64,000 nucleotides of DNA, taken from the NCBI GenBank assembly GCA_951635545.1, contig OX620685.1, forward strand, positions 1,860,001 to 1,924,000, in the 5' to 3' direction. This DNA comes from CAG-873 sp910578365 (lineage in GTDB: Bacteria; Bacteroidota; Bacteroidia; Bacteroidales; Muribaculaceae). Below the pieces are notes generated by a model, which did not search any database, was not told the origin of the DNA, and worked only from the letters and a program-made list of their open reading frames with translations. Both the position numbers and the translations under genes were made by a program. This document shows, one piece after another, positions 8,080 to 16,118 of the stretch (within the stretch, counting starts at the first letter, position 1; the number at the start of each line of letters is the position of its first letter).

Positions 8080-10257
8080 TTAGTCGTCGAAACCGGCTAC
8101 GAAGTTCAGCGAGTGGTTCTTCACTTCTTCGCCGTTGAGCAGGGCGTTAATCAGTCCGTTGCCGGCCAGAGGCATGAACATACGGCTGAACTGCTGCATG
8201 TACATGTCGCGCGAGTCTTCGAACTTCATTGCGGGTTCGCTGATGTTGTTGACCTTTGCCACGTACACTCCGTAAGGAGTAACGATGGTTTCGGTAAGCG
8301 CTCCCTTGGCAGTTTTTACAATGGCTGCACCGAATTCGGCGGGGTAGTTGGTGCTGTTGAATGCAAAGGGCTGAGCGGTTATGACGGTGGTCTTTGCTGC
8401 AGTGGCGAGAGCCTGAAGGTCGTTTGCCTGAGCCTTGTAGGTTTCGGCTATTTTCTCGGCCTTCTTCAGGTTTGTGGCCTCACGCTCCAGACGCTGACGA
8501 ACTACGGGGTCGTTCCAGGCTACATAGTCGTCGTATTCGTTGCCCAGCGCTATTGCCACCAGGTACTCCTGTTCGGCGGGCTGTACGGGCTGGAATATTG
8601 CGGGGATGTTCTGGGTGGGAGTCTGGCTCTGACGAACTTTCGATTCAACTACGGGCGATACTTTGCCGGTTTTTCCATCCATGGCAAATTTTACCAGGGC
8701 ACGGGTCGAGGGCAGACCGGCGATGTTGGCTGTACCGGCCGATACGAGGGTCTGCTGTACGTTGTAGCCTGCCTTCTCGGCGTTGTCTACAAATGTCTGG
8801 GTGCTGGCGTTGTTGCCTACATAGTTGCGGAACTCGCCGCTGATTTTGCTGCGGGTGGCGCCGGAGGGCTCAACCACGTAGTCGATACGGGCGAGGTCGA
8901 ATACGCTCACGGGTGCCGGACGCTTGTCGACGCGGATGAGCATGTTGAGCTGCTGGCCCTGGATGCTGTCGGAGTAGAGCACGGTTTCACCTACGGGAGT
9001 TTCGCCAAGCAGTTTGGCTATGGCCGGATTGGTAACGCTCAGGAGCGAAATTTCCTGGTTGCCCATTGCCATGGCGTTGTCGAGCTTGAGGCTGTCCCAT
9101 GTCTGGGTTGCCTTGGCGATGTTCATCAGCGAGTCGGTGAGGGCTGCGTCGTCGAACATCAGCTGCGAGTAGGTCACAGAATCGATTTTCTGCTCGATGC
9201 CCATGATTTTGCCTATGGTGTAGTAAGAGCCGGGAATCGACTGTACAATCATGGTCTTGCCTGCATAAGCTGCGCTGTCGACGAGTTTTTTGAAGCTGCG
9301 CGAGCAGTTGGCACCCTGGTAGCGAGCGTTGAGCTGAGCTTTGGTTACGCTTTGACGCTGGGTGAGGAAGCGGCTGTCGGCATTTGCCGGAGCGAGCGAC
9401 AGGGTGTCGTTCTGCAGGGCTGCCACCATTTTGACTACAGCGGCATCGGCGTCGGCGTAGTCGTCGTCGCTGGGGGCTACCTGCTGCACGATGTAGGAAA
9501 TAGAGCGCTTGTCGCCGCCTTTTACAGCGAATTTCGACTTATTCTTTTCCCATACAGCCTTGATGTCTTCGTCGGTGACAGTGATGTCTTCGTCGGCAAT
9601 CGATGCCGAGGGAATCATAACGATGTCGATGTTGCGTATGGTTTCACCGTCGTAGATGGCCTGGGCGTCGACGTTGTTGGGAGTATAGAGTCCGTTGATG
9701 AGCATGGAGTAGAGCTGCTGGCGCAGACTGTTTTCCACGTTGTCTTCGATACCTCGCCAGATGGCCAGGTAGCGCTGGGCTTCTTCGGCGGGAATCTGGT
9801 ATTTCTGAGGGGCTTTGAGGCGTTCGAGTACGGCGGCGATGTTCTGGGTCATGCTGGCTTCGTCGTAAGCGGGAGCGAGGCCGAATGCCTGACCGAGGCT
9901 GCCGATAAATTGCTGTACTTCGCCATTGTATATCATTGCCTGCGAGAGTTCGCTGTCGGTAATGTTGATTCCGAGGTCTTCGTATTCTTTGTCGAAGAGT
10001 TTCTGAACAAGCAGGCTGTTGAGGTCTTGCTGGTTGATTTGGTCGGGATCTCCCTTGCGTTCACCCTGCTTTTCGCGGAAAGCGTTGAGGTCGTTGAGTT
10101 TGACCTGGGCGCCGTTGGCTTCGATCATTTTGTCGCCGGTGCCAAAGTAGGTGCGGCCCGAGGTGAGGAAGTCACCAAGGATAAAAGCGAGCAATGCCAC
10201 GATGATAATCACGAAGAGAATCACTGACTTGCTTCTGATTTTTTCTAAGGTTGCCAT
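8080..10257 (-). CDS. Membrane-anchored SurA/PpiD-type peptidyl-prolyl isomerase
   Basis: 725 residues. A single N-terminal membrane anchor (about residues 12-34, VILFVIIIVALLAFILGDFL) leaves the rest in the periplasm. A SurA_N-type chaperone segment follows, then a rotamase-like region around 230-400 and a long helical C-terminal part, the architecture of Bacteroidetes SurA/PpiD foldases (about 700-720 residues). It should assist folding of exported and outer-membrane proteins, which fits a genome encoding OmpA and type IX cargo. The ATG lies 68 bases below a consensus promoter; monocistronic. Confidence 0.9.
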   Translation of the reverse strand: MATLEKIRSKSVILFVIIIVALLAFILGDFLTSGRTYFGTGDKMIEANGAQVKLNDLNAFREKQGERKGDPDQINQQDLNSLLVQKLFDKEYEDLGINITDSELSQAMIYNGEVQQFIGSLGQAFGLAPAYDEASMTQNIAAVLERLKAPQKYQIPAEEAQRYLAIWRGIEDNVENSLRQQLYSMLINGLYTPNNVDAQAIYDGETIRNIDIVMIPSASIADEDITVTDEDIKAVWEKNKSKFAVKGGDKRSISYIVQQVAPSDDDYADADAAVVKMVAALQNDTLSLAPANADSRFLTQRQSVTKAQLNARYQGANCSRSFKKLVDSAAYAGKTMIVQSIPGSYYTIGKIMGIEQKIDSVTYSQLMFDDAALTDSLMNIAKATQTWDSLKLDNAMAMGNQEISLLSVTNPAIAKLLGETPVGETVLYSDSIQGQQLNMLIRVDKRPAPVSVFDLARIDYVVEPSGATRSKISGEFRNYVGNNASTQTFVDNAEKAGYNVQQTLVSAGTANIAGLPSTRALVKFAMDGKTGKVSPVVESKVRQSQTPTQNIPAIFQPVQPAEQEYLVAIALGNEYDDYVAWNDPVVRQRLEREATNLKKAEKIAETYKAQANDLQALATAAKTTVITAQPFAFNSTNYPAEFGAAIVKTAKGALTETIVTPYGVYVAKVNNISEPAMKFEDSRDMYMQQFSRMFMPLAGNGLINALLNGEEVKNHSLNFVAGFDD

Positions 10258-10324
10258 TGAATTTTATGAGTGATTGTTTTATTATTTCGACGTGTTGCGG
10301 CATGGAAATGCCGAATTTAGCGCA

Positions 10325-10355
10325 CAAAGATACATTTTTTTTGGCGCACGTCAAA
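10325..10355 (-). promoter_or_regulatory. Promoter of the SurA/PpiD-type gene
   Basis: On the minus strand TTTG (10352-10355) precedes TATCTTTG (10325-10332) by 23 bases start to start, a full Bacteroidetes consensus. Confidence 0.75.
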
Positions 10356-10385
10356 ATGATATAGTAATTTTTTGGGCTTTAAACG

Positions 10386-10415
10386 GCAAATTCGCACTGA
10401 AAAGTGCGAATTTGC
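10386..10415. terminator. Hairpin downstream of metK
   Basis: 12-bp perfect arms GCAAATTCGCAC/GTGCGAATTTGC (10386-10397, 10404-10415), seven bases past the metK stop. The T-run (TTTTTTT) is on the plus-strand side, and A-rich sequence precedes the stem on the minus strand, so the hairpin may act in both directions. Confidence 0.65.
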
Positions 10416-10421
10416 ATTTTT

Positions 10422-11711
10422 TTAAAGGCCGAATTCTTGTCGCAGGTCGTCGACACGGTCGAGTTTCTCCCAGGTGAACAGTTCTACTTCGCGAGTGAAC
10501 GGATGTGAGGTGTGGGCGTCGAAGGTCTTTACGACGGTGCGGTTGGTGCGTCCCACATGTCCATAGCTGGCGGTTTCGCGGTAGATGGGATTGCGCAGTT
10601 TCAGGCGGGATTCTATGCCGTAGGGGGTGAGGTCGAACATGCGCTGCACGATTTCGGAAATCTCAACGTCGGATTTGTCGACCTTGGCAGTGCCGAATGT
10701 GTTGATGTTCAGGCTTACCGGCTGTGCCACGCCTATGGCGTAGGCTACCTGCACAAGTGCGCGGCGAGCTATGCCTGCGGCAACGATGTTCTTGGCTATG
10801 TGACGTGCGGCGTATGCTGCCGAGCGGTCGACTTTGCTGGGGTCTTTGCCGGAGAAGGCGCCGCCGCCGTGTGCGCCGTGTCCGCCGTAGGTGTCGACGA
10901 TAATCTTGCGGCCTGTCAGACCGGTGTCGCCGTGGGGGCCGCCTATCACGAATTTGCCGGTGGGGTTTACGTGGAGTGTGAATTCGCCGTCAAGCAGGTG
11001 GCGCAGGTGTTCGGGCAGCTGTTGGCGCACACGCGGAATGAGTATTGTGCGTACGTCGCGGTCTATGATTTCAACCATTTTGAGGTCGGCTTCTTCCTGG
11101 CTCAGACCGCTGTTGGCCGGCGAGATGAAGTCGTCGTGCTGTGTGCTTACCACTATTGTGTCGATGCGCACGGGCTGTCCGCCTTCATGGTCGTATTCAA
11201 CAGTTACCTGGCTTTTCGAGTCGGGGCGCAGGTAGGTCATGTCTACGCCTTCGCGGCGTATAGCCGCCAGTTCTTTTACCAGTGCGTGGCTTAGTGCCAG
11301 GCTCAGAGGTATGTACAGCGGGGTTTCGTCGGTGGCATAGCCGAACATCATGCCCTGGTCGCCGGCTCCCTGCAGGTGGTTTTCCTGGCGTTCCACGCCG
11401 CGGTTGATGTCGGCGCTCTGCTCGTGTATGGCCGATAATATGCCGCACGAGTTGCCGTCGAAGCGCAGGTCGCTGTTGTCGTATCCTATTTCGTTGATTA
11501 CTCGGCGAGTTACTTCCTGGAGGTCGACGTAAGCTTCCGATTTTACTTCGCCGGCGAGTACTACCTGGCCGGTGGTTACAAGGGTTTCGCAGGCGACTTT
11601 CGACTGGGGGTCGCGGGCGAGGAATTCATCAAGGATGGCGTCGGAGAGCTGGTCGGCCACTTTGTCGGGGTGGCCTTCGGAAACGGATTCCGATGTGAAG
11701 AGATATTTCAT
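10422..11711 (-). CDS. metK: S-adenosylmethionine synthetase
   Basis: Makes S-adenosylmethionine from methionine and ATP. The start at 11711 (MKYLFTSESVSEGHPDKVAD) gives 429 residues, the Bacteroidales length; a longer frame to 11741 would begin inside the terminator hairpin and adds nothing conserved. Motifs: GHPDK near residue 14 (methionine and ATP binding), GAGDQGMMFGYATDET near 125, and the glycine-rich loop GGHGAHGGGAFSGKDPSKVD near 280. The 180-base leader carries an aptamer-like fold and an intrinsic terminator, implying feedback by its own product. An ISAs1-type element sits just upstream of the promoter. Confidence 0.97.
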   Translation of the reverse strand: MKYLFTSESVSEGHPDKVADQLSDAILDEFLARDPQSKVACETLVTTGQVVLAGEVKSEAYVDLQEVTRRVINEIGYDNSDLRFDGNSCGILSAIHEQSADINRGVERQENHLQGAGDQGMMFGYATDETPLYIPLSLALSHALVKELAAIRREGVDMTYLRPDSKSQVTVEYDHEGGQPVRIDTIVVSTQHDDFISPANSGLSQEEADLKMVEIIDRDVRTILIPRVRQQLPEHLRHLLDGEFTLHVNPTGKFVIGGPHGDTGLTGRKIIVDTYGGHGAHGGGAFSGKDPSKVDRSAAYAARHIAKNIVAAGIARRALVQVAYAIGVAQPVSLNINTFGTAKVDKSDVEISEIVQRMFDLTPYGIESRLKLRNPIYRETASYGHVGRTNRTVVKTFDAHTSHPFTREVELFTWEKLDRVDDLRQEFGL

Positions 11712-11729
11712 ATTTAATACGGTATAAAC

Positions 11730-11768
11730 AAAAAAAATCATGGTGGCGACAAAGCTGTCGCAGCCATG
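11730..11768 (-). terminator. Intrinsic attenuator in the metK leader
   Basis: On the minus strand the stem CATGGCTGCGAC/GTCGCCACCATG (11739-11768, one mismatch and a bulge, loop AGCTTT) runs directly into a run of eight T (11731-11738), ending about 20 bases before the metK ATG. A terminator between promoter and gene is the usual expression platform of a transcription-attenuating riboswitch. Confidence 0.8.
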
Positions 11769-11811
11769 AATTACCCTAAAAACCGCAATAATAGGCGCAC
11801 GCCCTCAGAGG

Positions 11812-11890
11812 GGCTACGCAGCGATTTTAGCATTTTTTCAAGTGGTTGCAAGCAGCCAAATCTGTCCACTGGCGGAGTTTCCGCCTTTTT
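11812..11890 (-). ncRNA. Candidate SAM-II-like riboswitch aptamer
   Basis: On the minus strand: helix P1 AGTGG/CCACT (11866-11870 with 11841-11845) closes a 20-nt loop that contains GATTT and ends in TTGCAA, and is followed by TGAAAAAATGCTAAAA. The published SAM-II aptamer has the same order: P1, loop with GAUUU ... UUGCA, then UGAUAAAU ... GCUAAAA. GGCT in the loop can pair with AGCC at 11812-11815, giving the required pseudoknot. A small hairpin GGCGGA/TCCGCC (11870-11884) precedes P1. Position in front of metK fits SAM sensing. The match was made by eye from memory of the consensus. Confidence 0.62.
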
Positions 11891-11896
11891 CGGCTG

Positions 11897-11928
11897 CAAA
11901 GTTACAAATTATTTTTTGAAATTGCAAA
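11897..11928 (-). promoter_or_regulatory. metK promoter
   Basis: Minus-strand TTTG (11925-11928) and TAACTTTG (11897-11904) lie 24 bases apart start to start. Transcription should begin near 11889, exactly at the 5' edge of the structured leader. Confidence 0.8.
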
Positions 11929-12077
11929 TATTTGATCGTGGCACTTGCGCCTGTGTCACGGCTCTTTCATTTAAGATTTCGTCTCATTCTCGACAAATGT
12001 GTTGTTTTATAGCGAGAGCAGTACGGACGGAGAGAGACTTTAACCTCTGATTTTCAAGAGAATAAGTACAATAAAAA

Positions 12078-12156
12078 TTTGGTCAAGTGACAGATTTTTA
12101 GTAACTTTATAGGTGATAATCAAAGAGTTACGCTAAAAATGAAGCCACTTGACCAA
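12078..12156 (+). promoter_or_regulatory. ISAs1 transposase promoter within a start-codon-spanning inverted repeat
   Basis: TTTG (12078-12081) and TAACTTTA (12102-12109) form the promoter. TTGGTCAAGTG (12079-12089) at the -33 box is perfectly complementary to CACTTGACCAA (12146-12156), codons 3-6 of the transposase. The left arm is absent from the native mRNA but present in read-through RNA, where the hairpin would enclose the ATG at 12139. Confidence 0.65.
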
Positions 12157-13368
12157 GTCTGTTCGACTGACGCCTATGCGCCTGATCATACCGCAAAAGT
12201 ACACAATAAATTTGACACAAGGCGCAGTATCATGGAAGAGCTTCGAGCATTTGCCTCATCCGTGCCGGATTTCCGTAGATTGGACAAAGGCAATTTCCGT
12301 CACAGCCTCAACGATATCATCATGCTGATGATACTCGGACGTATGGCCGGATGCATCGGACGAGCCGAGATATTGGAGTTCGGCAGATACAACCTCAACA
12401 AATTACACAAAATGGGCATGTTGAGGAACGGCGTACCATCTGAGGCCACGCTTTGCCGTGTGGAGAACGGCATCAACGATATGGATATGGCCGACAGGAT
12501 GCAGCAGTTCGCAGACATATTCCTTGAAAGACTGACCTGCGCCAGCCGCATCATTGAAATAATCTGCATTGACGGCAAAGCCGAGCGCGGCACCGTTCAG
12601 GAAAACGGGCGTAGCCCGGATATCGTCTCTGCCTATTCGTTCAGCACCGGCATAACAATCGCCACCGAAGCCTGTCAGGAAAAGAGCAACGAGATAAAGG
12701 CCGTACCGATACTTCTTGATAAAATAGATGTCGCAGGAAAGATTGTCACAGCCGACGCCATGTCTATGCAGAAGGACATTGTCGAGAAAATCAGAAAGAA
12801 AGGGGGTGACTTTCTGATAGAACTCAAAGCCAACCAGCCGTCATTGCGATACGGCATTGAGGACAGGCTAGTGGAACACACACCGGTATATTCTTACACC
12901 GAAGGTCCCGAACTGGCCCACGGCAGGATAGAGACGAGAACCTACCGCGTATATGACGGACTGGACATTATCGCCGACAAAGAGAAGTGGGGCGGAAACA
13001 TGACCATCATAGAGTATGAATCATCTACAGTCAAAAAGTCAACAGGGATGCGCACTTCGGAAAAACGCCTGTATGTCAGCAGTATGCCTACGAAGACTCC
13101 GAAGCTCGGAATCATCGTGCGCAACCACTGGTCGATAGAAAGCATGCACTGGGGCCTGGACTACAATCTCCAGCAGGACAATATAAAACGTAAGTCGACA
13201 AGAGCCGCCCGAAACCTCGACACCATACAGAGAATAGTTTACTCGGTGTTCTCAATATGGAAAGGACTTCGCAAAAAACGATCGGATAAGAATAAAGGCA
13301 TAGCCGAACTGATGAGACATATCTCAATGAGCTTTACTCGGCTGATGCGATTTTTAAGCCAAAAATGA
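12139..13368 (+). CDS. ISAs1-family transposase
   Basis: 409 residues, full length for the family (DDE transposase, H-repeat/ISAs1 group). An N-terminal DDE_Tnp_1-associated region (FRRLDKGNFRHSLNDIIMLM) precedes the catalytic core. ICIDGKAERG near 143-152 carries the first Asp, VTADAMSMQKDIVEKIRKKG near 200-219 the second, and RNHWSIESMHWGLDYN near 330-345 the Glu-containing block (WxIEN/S-like). It moves the element by cut and paste. Copy 2 at 26.6-29.7 kb encodes a close relative (412 residues when reconstructed). Confidence 0.93.
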   Translation: MKPLDQVCSTDAYAPDHTAKVHNKFDTRRSIMEELRAFASSVPDFRRLDKGNFRHSLNDIIMLMILGRMAGCIGRAEILEFGRYNLNKLHKMGMLRNGVPSEATLCRVENGINDMDMADRMQQFADIFLERLTCASRIIEIICIDGKAERGTVQENGRSPDIVSAYSFSTGITIATEACQEKSNEIKAVPILLDKIDVAGKIVTADAMSMQKDIVEKIRKKGGDFLIELKANQPSLRYGIEDRLVEHTPVYSYTEGPELAHGRIETRTYRVYDGLDIIADKEKWGGNMTIIEYESSTVKKSTGMRTSEKRLYVSSMPTKTPKLGIIVRNHWSIESMHWGLDYNLQQDNIKRKSTRAARNLDTIQRIVYSVFSIWKGLRKKRSDKNKGIAELMRHISMSFTRLMRFLSQK

Positions 13369-13515
13369 AAAAAATAAGATTTTGACACCAGAATAACTCG
13401 TTGACAGACAGACACAGAATATTGCCCGATTCACAATGAACCGGGTAGGGGAAGTCATGCTTTTTATTTTAGTTTAAATGAAAGAGCCGTGCGCCTGTGT
13501 CAGCCTGTGTCAGTT

Positions 13516-14235
13516 CTATTGCATTTTTGCCGCCCCGAGGGCAAGAATGCTTACCGCCGCCGGGCGCCCTGTGGCGAGTGCTTTGAGTGCTGCGCGCATG
13601 GTGGCTCCGGTGGTGATGATGTCGTCGACCAGAAGCACACGGCGCCCTTCGATGGCGCGGGGCTGCGCCAGCTCGATGCTGTCTTGCAGGTTCTGTGAGC
13701 GTTCGGTGGCGTTGAGGCGTGTCTGGCTGCGGTGAGTGCGTGTGGCTCTGAGGCAGTTGGCCACAGGCAGTCCGCTGGCCCGGCTTATGCCTTCGGCGAG
13801 CCACTCGGTCTGGTTGTAGCCCCGGACGGCGCGTTTGCGCCAGTGTATGGGTGTGGGTACAACTACGTCGGCAAACGATGCGGGGTCGCAGCCGTCGGCC
13901 TGCAGCTCGGTTGCGTAGAAGGCGGCGGCGCTGCGTATCAGTTTGGGGCGATCGTGGTATTTGGCGTCGATTATCACGGCGGTTTCGGCACTGCCGCGAT
14001 AGTACCAGAACCATGCCATGGCTTTGTGCAGTGGCACGTGGTTGCCCAGGCGTTGGTGGATGATATTGAAATCGTTGCGATGCAGCCCGGTGCGCGGCAG
14101 GCGTGTCATGCAGCTGATACACATGCCATCTTCGCCCTCAACCAGTGTACTGCCGCACACGGCGCAGCAGCGGGGCCACACGGCGTCGGTGAGGGAATTG
14201 AATATTTTACGTACTATGCGGCACGCTGTTTGCAT
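13516..14235 (-). CDS. comF: ComF-family phosphoribosyltransferase-like protein
   Basis: 239 residues from the ATG at 14235; the frame continues upstream to 14757 but that part overlaps the plus-strand gene and has no homology signal. An N-terminal zinc-finger-like block (CCAVCGSTLVEGEDGMCISC, about residues 22-41) is followed by a type I phosphoribosyltransferase domain with the PRPP loop RVLLVDDIITTGATMRAAL near 198-216. ComF proteins support DNA uptake or processing in competent bacteria, but most homologues are of unknown use. The start lies 24 bases from the divergent 14260 gene, so both share a compact promoter region. Confidence 0.9.
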   Translation of the reverse strand: MQTACRIVRKIFNSLTDAVWPRCCAVCGSTLVEGEDGMCISCMTRLPRTGLHRNDFNIIHQRLGNHVPLHKAMAWFWYYRGSAETAVIIDAKYHDRPKLIRSAAAFYATELQADGCDPASFADVVVPTPIHWRKRAVRGYNQTEWLAEGISRASGLPVANCLRATRTHRSQTRLNATERSQNLQDSIELAQPRAIEGRRVLLVDDIITTGATMRAALKALATGRPAAVSILALGAAKMQ

Positions 14236-14259
14236 TAAAAGTAGTATATTTGTAATATT

Positions 14260-14733
14260 ATGATTCTTGCAGGCTTTTTCCAGACCGTGGAGTTTTTTGT
14301 AATCGCAGCCCTTTCGGCAGCTGCGATAGTGGCTTATATGTGTATGCCCAAGTCGCGTGGCGAGGCTGTGGTCCATACTGTGGCAGGCGAGTTGTCGGCC
14401 GGTGATGGAGGCGACGGCGAGGAGCCCGAACTTCTGGTGGAGGTGCGCGACGACGGCGCCGTGGTGCTTACACGCAGCGGTATCGAGGGTATCACGGCAA
14501 GCGGAGCGGTGAGTGTGGCCGCCACGGTGTGCGGTTTCGACATGAATGTCGAGGAGCGCCGTATGCGTGGATTTTCGAACGATGCCCGGATTGACAAAGC
14601 CCGCTTTGTGCTTGACTTCATGGCCCCCGAGTGGTACCATGTGCGTTATGCCAACAGCGATACCGGCGAATTCTGCTCGTTCAGGCTGCATGTAAAGCCC
14701 GGCATAAAGATGCGCCGCAGGCTCAAGCGCTGA
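14260..14733 (+). CDS. Uncharacterised protein with N-terminal membrane helix
   Basis: 157 residues; I recognise no named family. Residues 5-27 (GFFQTVEFFVIAALSAAAIV) form one membrane helix. The rest is soluble and beta-rich (LLVEVRDDGAVVLTRSGIEG), with an acidic glycine-rich linker near 45-55 and a basic C-terminus (MRRRLKR). Its last 11 bases overlap the 3' end of mgtE, tail to tail. Codon use and GC match the neighbours, so it is probably a real resident gene. Confidence 0.7.
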   Translation: MILAGFFQTVEFFVIAALSAAAIVAYMCMPKSRGEAVVHTVAGELSAGDGGDGEEPELLVEVRDDGAVVLTRSGIEGITASGAVSVAATVCGFDMNVEERRMRGFSNDARIDKARFVLDFMAPEWYHVRYANSDTGEFCSFRLHVKPGIKMRRRLKR

Positions 14734-16084
14734 ACACGCGCAGGAACCATGTGGCAATCTGCACGTATATAATCAGGCCCACGATGTCGTTGCTTATCTG
14801 TATGAAAGGACCGGTGGCCAATGCCGGATTGATTTTCAGTTTTTCAAGGGTCAGCGGCACCACTGTGCCGAGTATTGTGGCGAACATCACTACCACGAAC
14901 AGCGAGCAGGTCACAGACAGTGTCACTGCCAGTTCTCCGGGCAGCATCAGCAGGTTGTATATCAATATCACTCCCGATATTACCGATGCGTTCAGCAGTC
15001 CTACAAGAGCTTCTTTGCCAAGCTGATGGGTAAATTCGCGTACATTCAGCGAACCGTTTGCCAGGCCTTGCACCACTATGGCCGATGCCTGTACGCCCAC
15101 GTTGCCGCCTGTGCCGCCTATGATGGGGATGAACAGTGCCAGTGCGGTCACTGCCTGAATCTGGTCTTCGAAGGTGGACAGAATTATCGAGGCGAGTATG
15201 CCCGATGCAATTCCGATGAGTAGCCAGGGTATGCGCGCTTTGGTCTGAGCCAGAATTGAGTCGTCTGCATCGACGTCGCTCGACAGACCGCTTGCCAGCT
15301 GATAGTCGCGTTCCGAAGCTTCGCGCACCTGATCCATGACGTCGTCGACGGTGATGCGTCCGAGCAGACGTCCTATGGAGTCGACCACGGGCATGGCCAC
15401 AAGGTCGTATTTTTCGAAGTCGAGTGCCACTTCGTCGATAGGGGTGTCAACCTTTACGCTTGCGGGGTCCTCTTCCATGACGTGTTTGATTTTCGACACC
15501 GAGGGGTGTGTAATCATCTTTTTCAGCGGGAACACGCCTTTGAGCTTGTAGTCGTTATCGACCACATACACGTAGTAAATCTCGTCCATTTCCTCGGCTT
15601 GCTGGCGCATCTCCTTGATACACTGCGGCATGGACCAGTTTTCGTTCACCACAATCATTTCGGTGCCCATAAGGCCGCCGGCGGTATCCTCGTCGTACTT
15701 AAGCAGGTCGATGATGTCGCCTGCCTGCTCCACGTCGTCGATGTGCGAGAGAATCTCGTCGCGGTCTTCTTCGTCGAACTGCTGTATGAGGTCGACGGCG
15801 TCGTCGGTGTCGAGGTGGTCAATCTGTTTGGCGATTTCCTCGGCTGGCATGGCGCTGAGGAGCTTCAGGCGGTCGTCCTCGTCGAGTTCCATCAGCACAT
15901 CGGCAGCTGTGTCTTCGTCGAGTAGGTTGAACAGGAATTCGGCTTCCTGGAGATCAAGGCCCTGATAAAGCTCGGCAATGTCGGCAGGGTGCATGTCGGC
16001 GAGTTCTGCGGCAGCGGCTTGTGAGTCGTTGCGCTCGATAATCTCTTTTATACGGTCGATGTATTCGGGCGTGATCTCTTTCAT
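14723..16084 (-). CDS. mgtE: Magnesium transporter MgtE
   Basis: 453 residues with full MgtE architecture: N-terminal acidic helical domain (about 1-130, rich in ELADMHPADIAEL-type repeats), two CBS domains (about 135-260), a connecting helix and five C-terminal membrane helices (about 285-450). The pore-region motif PIIGGTGGNVGVQAS is near residues 330-344. It is a channel-like Mg2+ importer of the inner membrane, gated by Mg2+ binding to the cytosolic domains. Start is 34 bases after the rsmA stop on the same strand; it closes the yceD-to-mgtE run. Confidence 0.95.
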   Translation of the reverse strand: MKEITPEYIDRIKEIIERNDSQAAAAELADMHPADIAELYQGLDLQEAEFLFNLLDEDTAADVLMELDEDDRLKLLSAMPAEEIAKQIDHLDTDDAVDLIQQFDEEDRDEILSHIDDVEQAGDIIDLLKYDEDTAGGLMGTEMIVVNENWSMPQCIKEMRQQAEEMDEIYYVYVVDNDYKLKGVFPLKKMITHPSVSKIKHVMEEDPASVKVDTPIDEVALDFEKYDLVAMPVVDSIGRLLGRITVDDVMDQVREASERDYQLASGLSSDVDADDSILAQTKARIPWLLIGIASGILASIILSTFEDQIQAVTALALFIPIIGGTGGNVGVQASAIVVQGLANGSLNVREFTHQLGKEALVGLLNASVISGVILIYNLLMLPGELAVTLSVTCSLFVVVMFATILGTVVPLTLEKLKINPALATGPFIQISNDIVGLIIYVQIATWFLRVFSA

Positions 16085-16118
16085 TGCTTGTAGTGATTGG
16101 TTGGTGAGCGGTGGCTTG

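Larger units (their letters stand above)
11958..13490 (+). mobile_element. ISAs1-family insertion sequence, copy 1 (intact)
   Basis: 1533 bp with terminal inverted repeats ACGGCTCTTTCATTTAA at both ends (right end inverted, ending GAAAGAGCCGT). It is flanked by a direct repeat GCGCCTGTGTC (11947-11957 and 13491-13501); one of the 11 bases may be chance, since copy 2 has a clear 10-bp duplication. It lies in the gap between metK and comF, interrupting neither. It contains one transposase gene and a promoter overlapping an inverted repeat. Confidence 0.92.

Noticed and set aside
8113..10227. 704-codon plus-strand frame opposite the SurA/PpiD-type gene
   Set aside because: It mirrors the real gene, is rich in Cys, Gly, Val and Tyr, and has no recognisable domain; such antisense frames are common in this codon usage.
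11780..11900. SAM-I (S-box) riboswitch before metK
   Set aside because: No long four-way junction or S-box conserved blocks; the leader is too short. The SAM-II-like pattern fits better.
13369..13515. Separate intergenic gene after the ISAs1 transposase
   Set aside because: This is the element's own 3' end, with the terminal repeat and target duplication; no frame.
14236..14757. N-terminal extension of ComF up to 14757
   Set aside because: It overlaps the plus-strand gene at 14260-14733 antisense and carries no conserved residues; ComF starts naturally at 14235.
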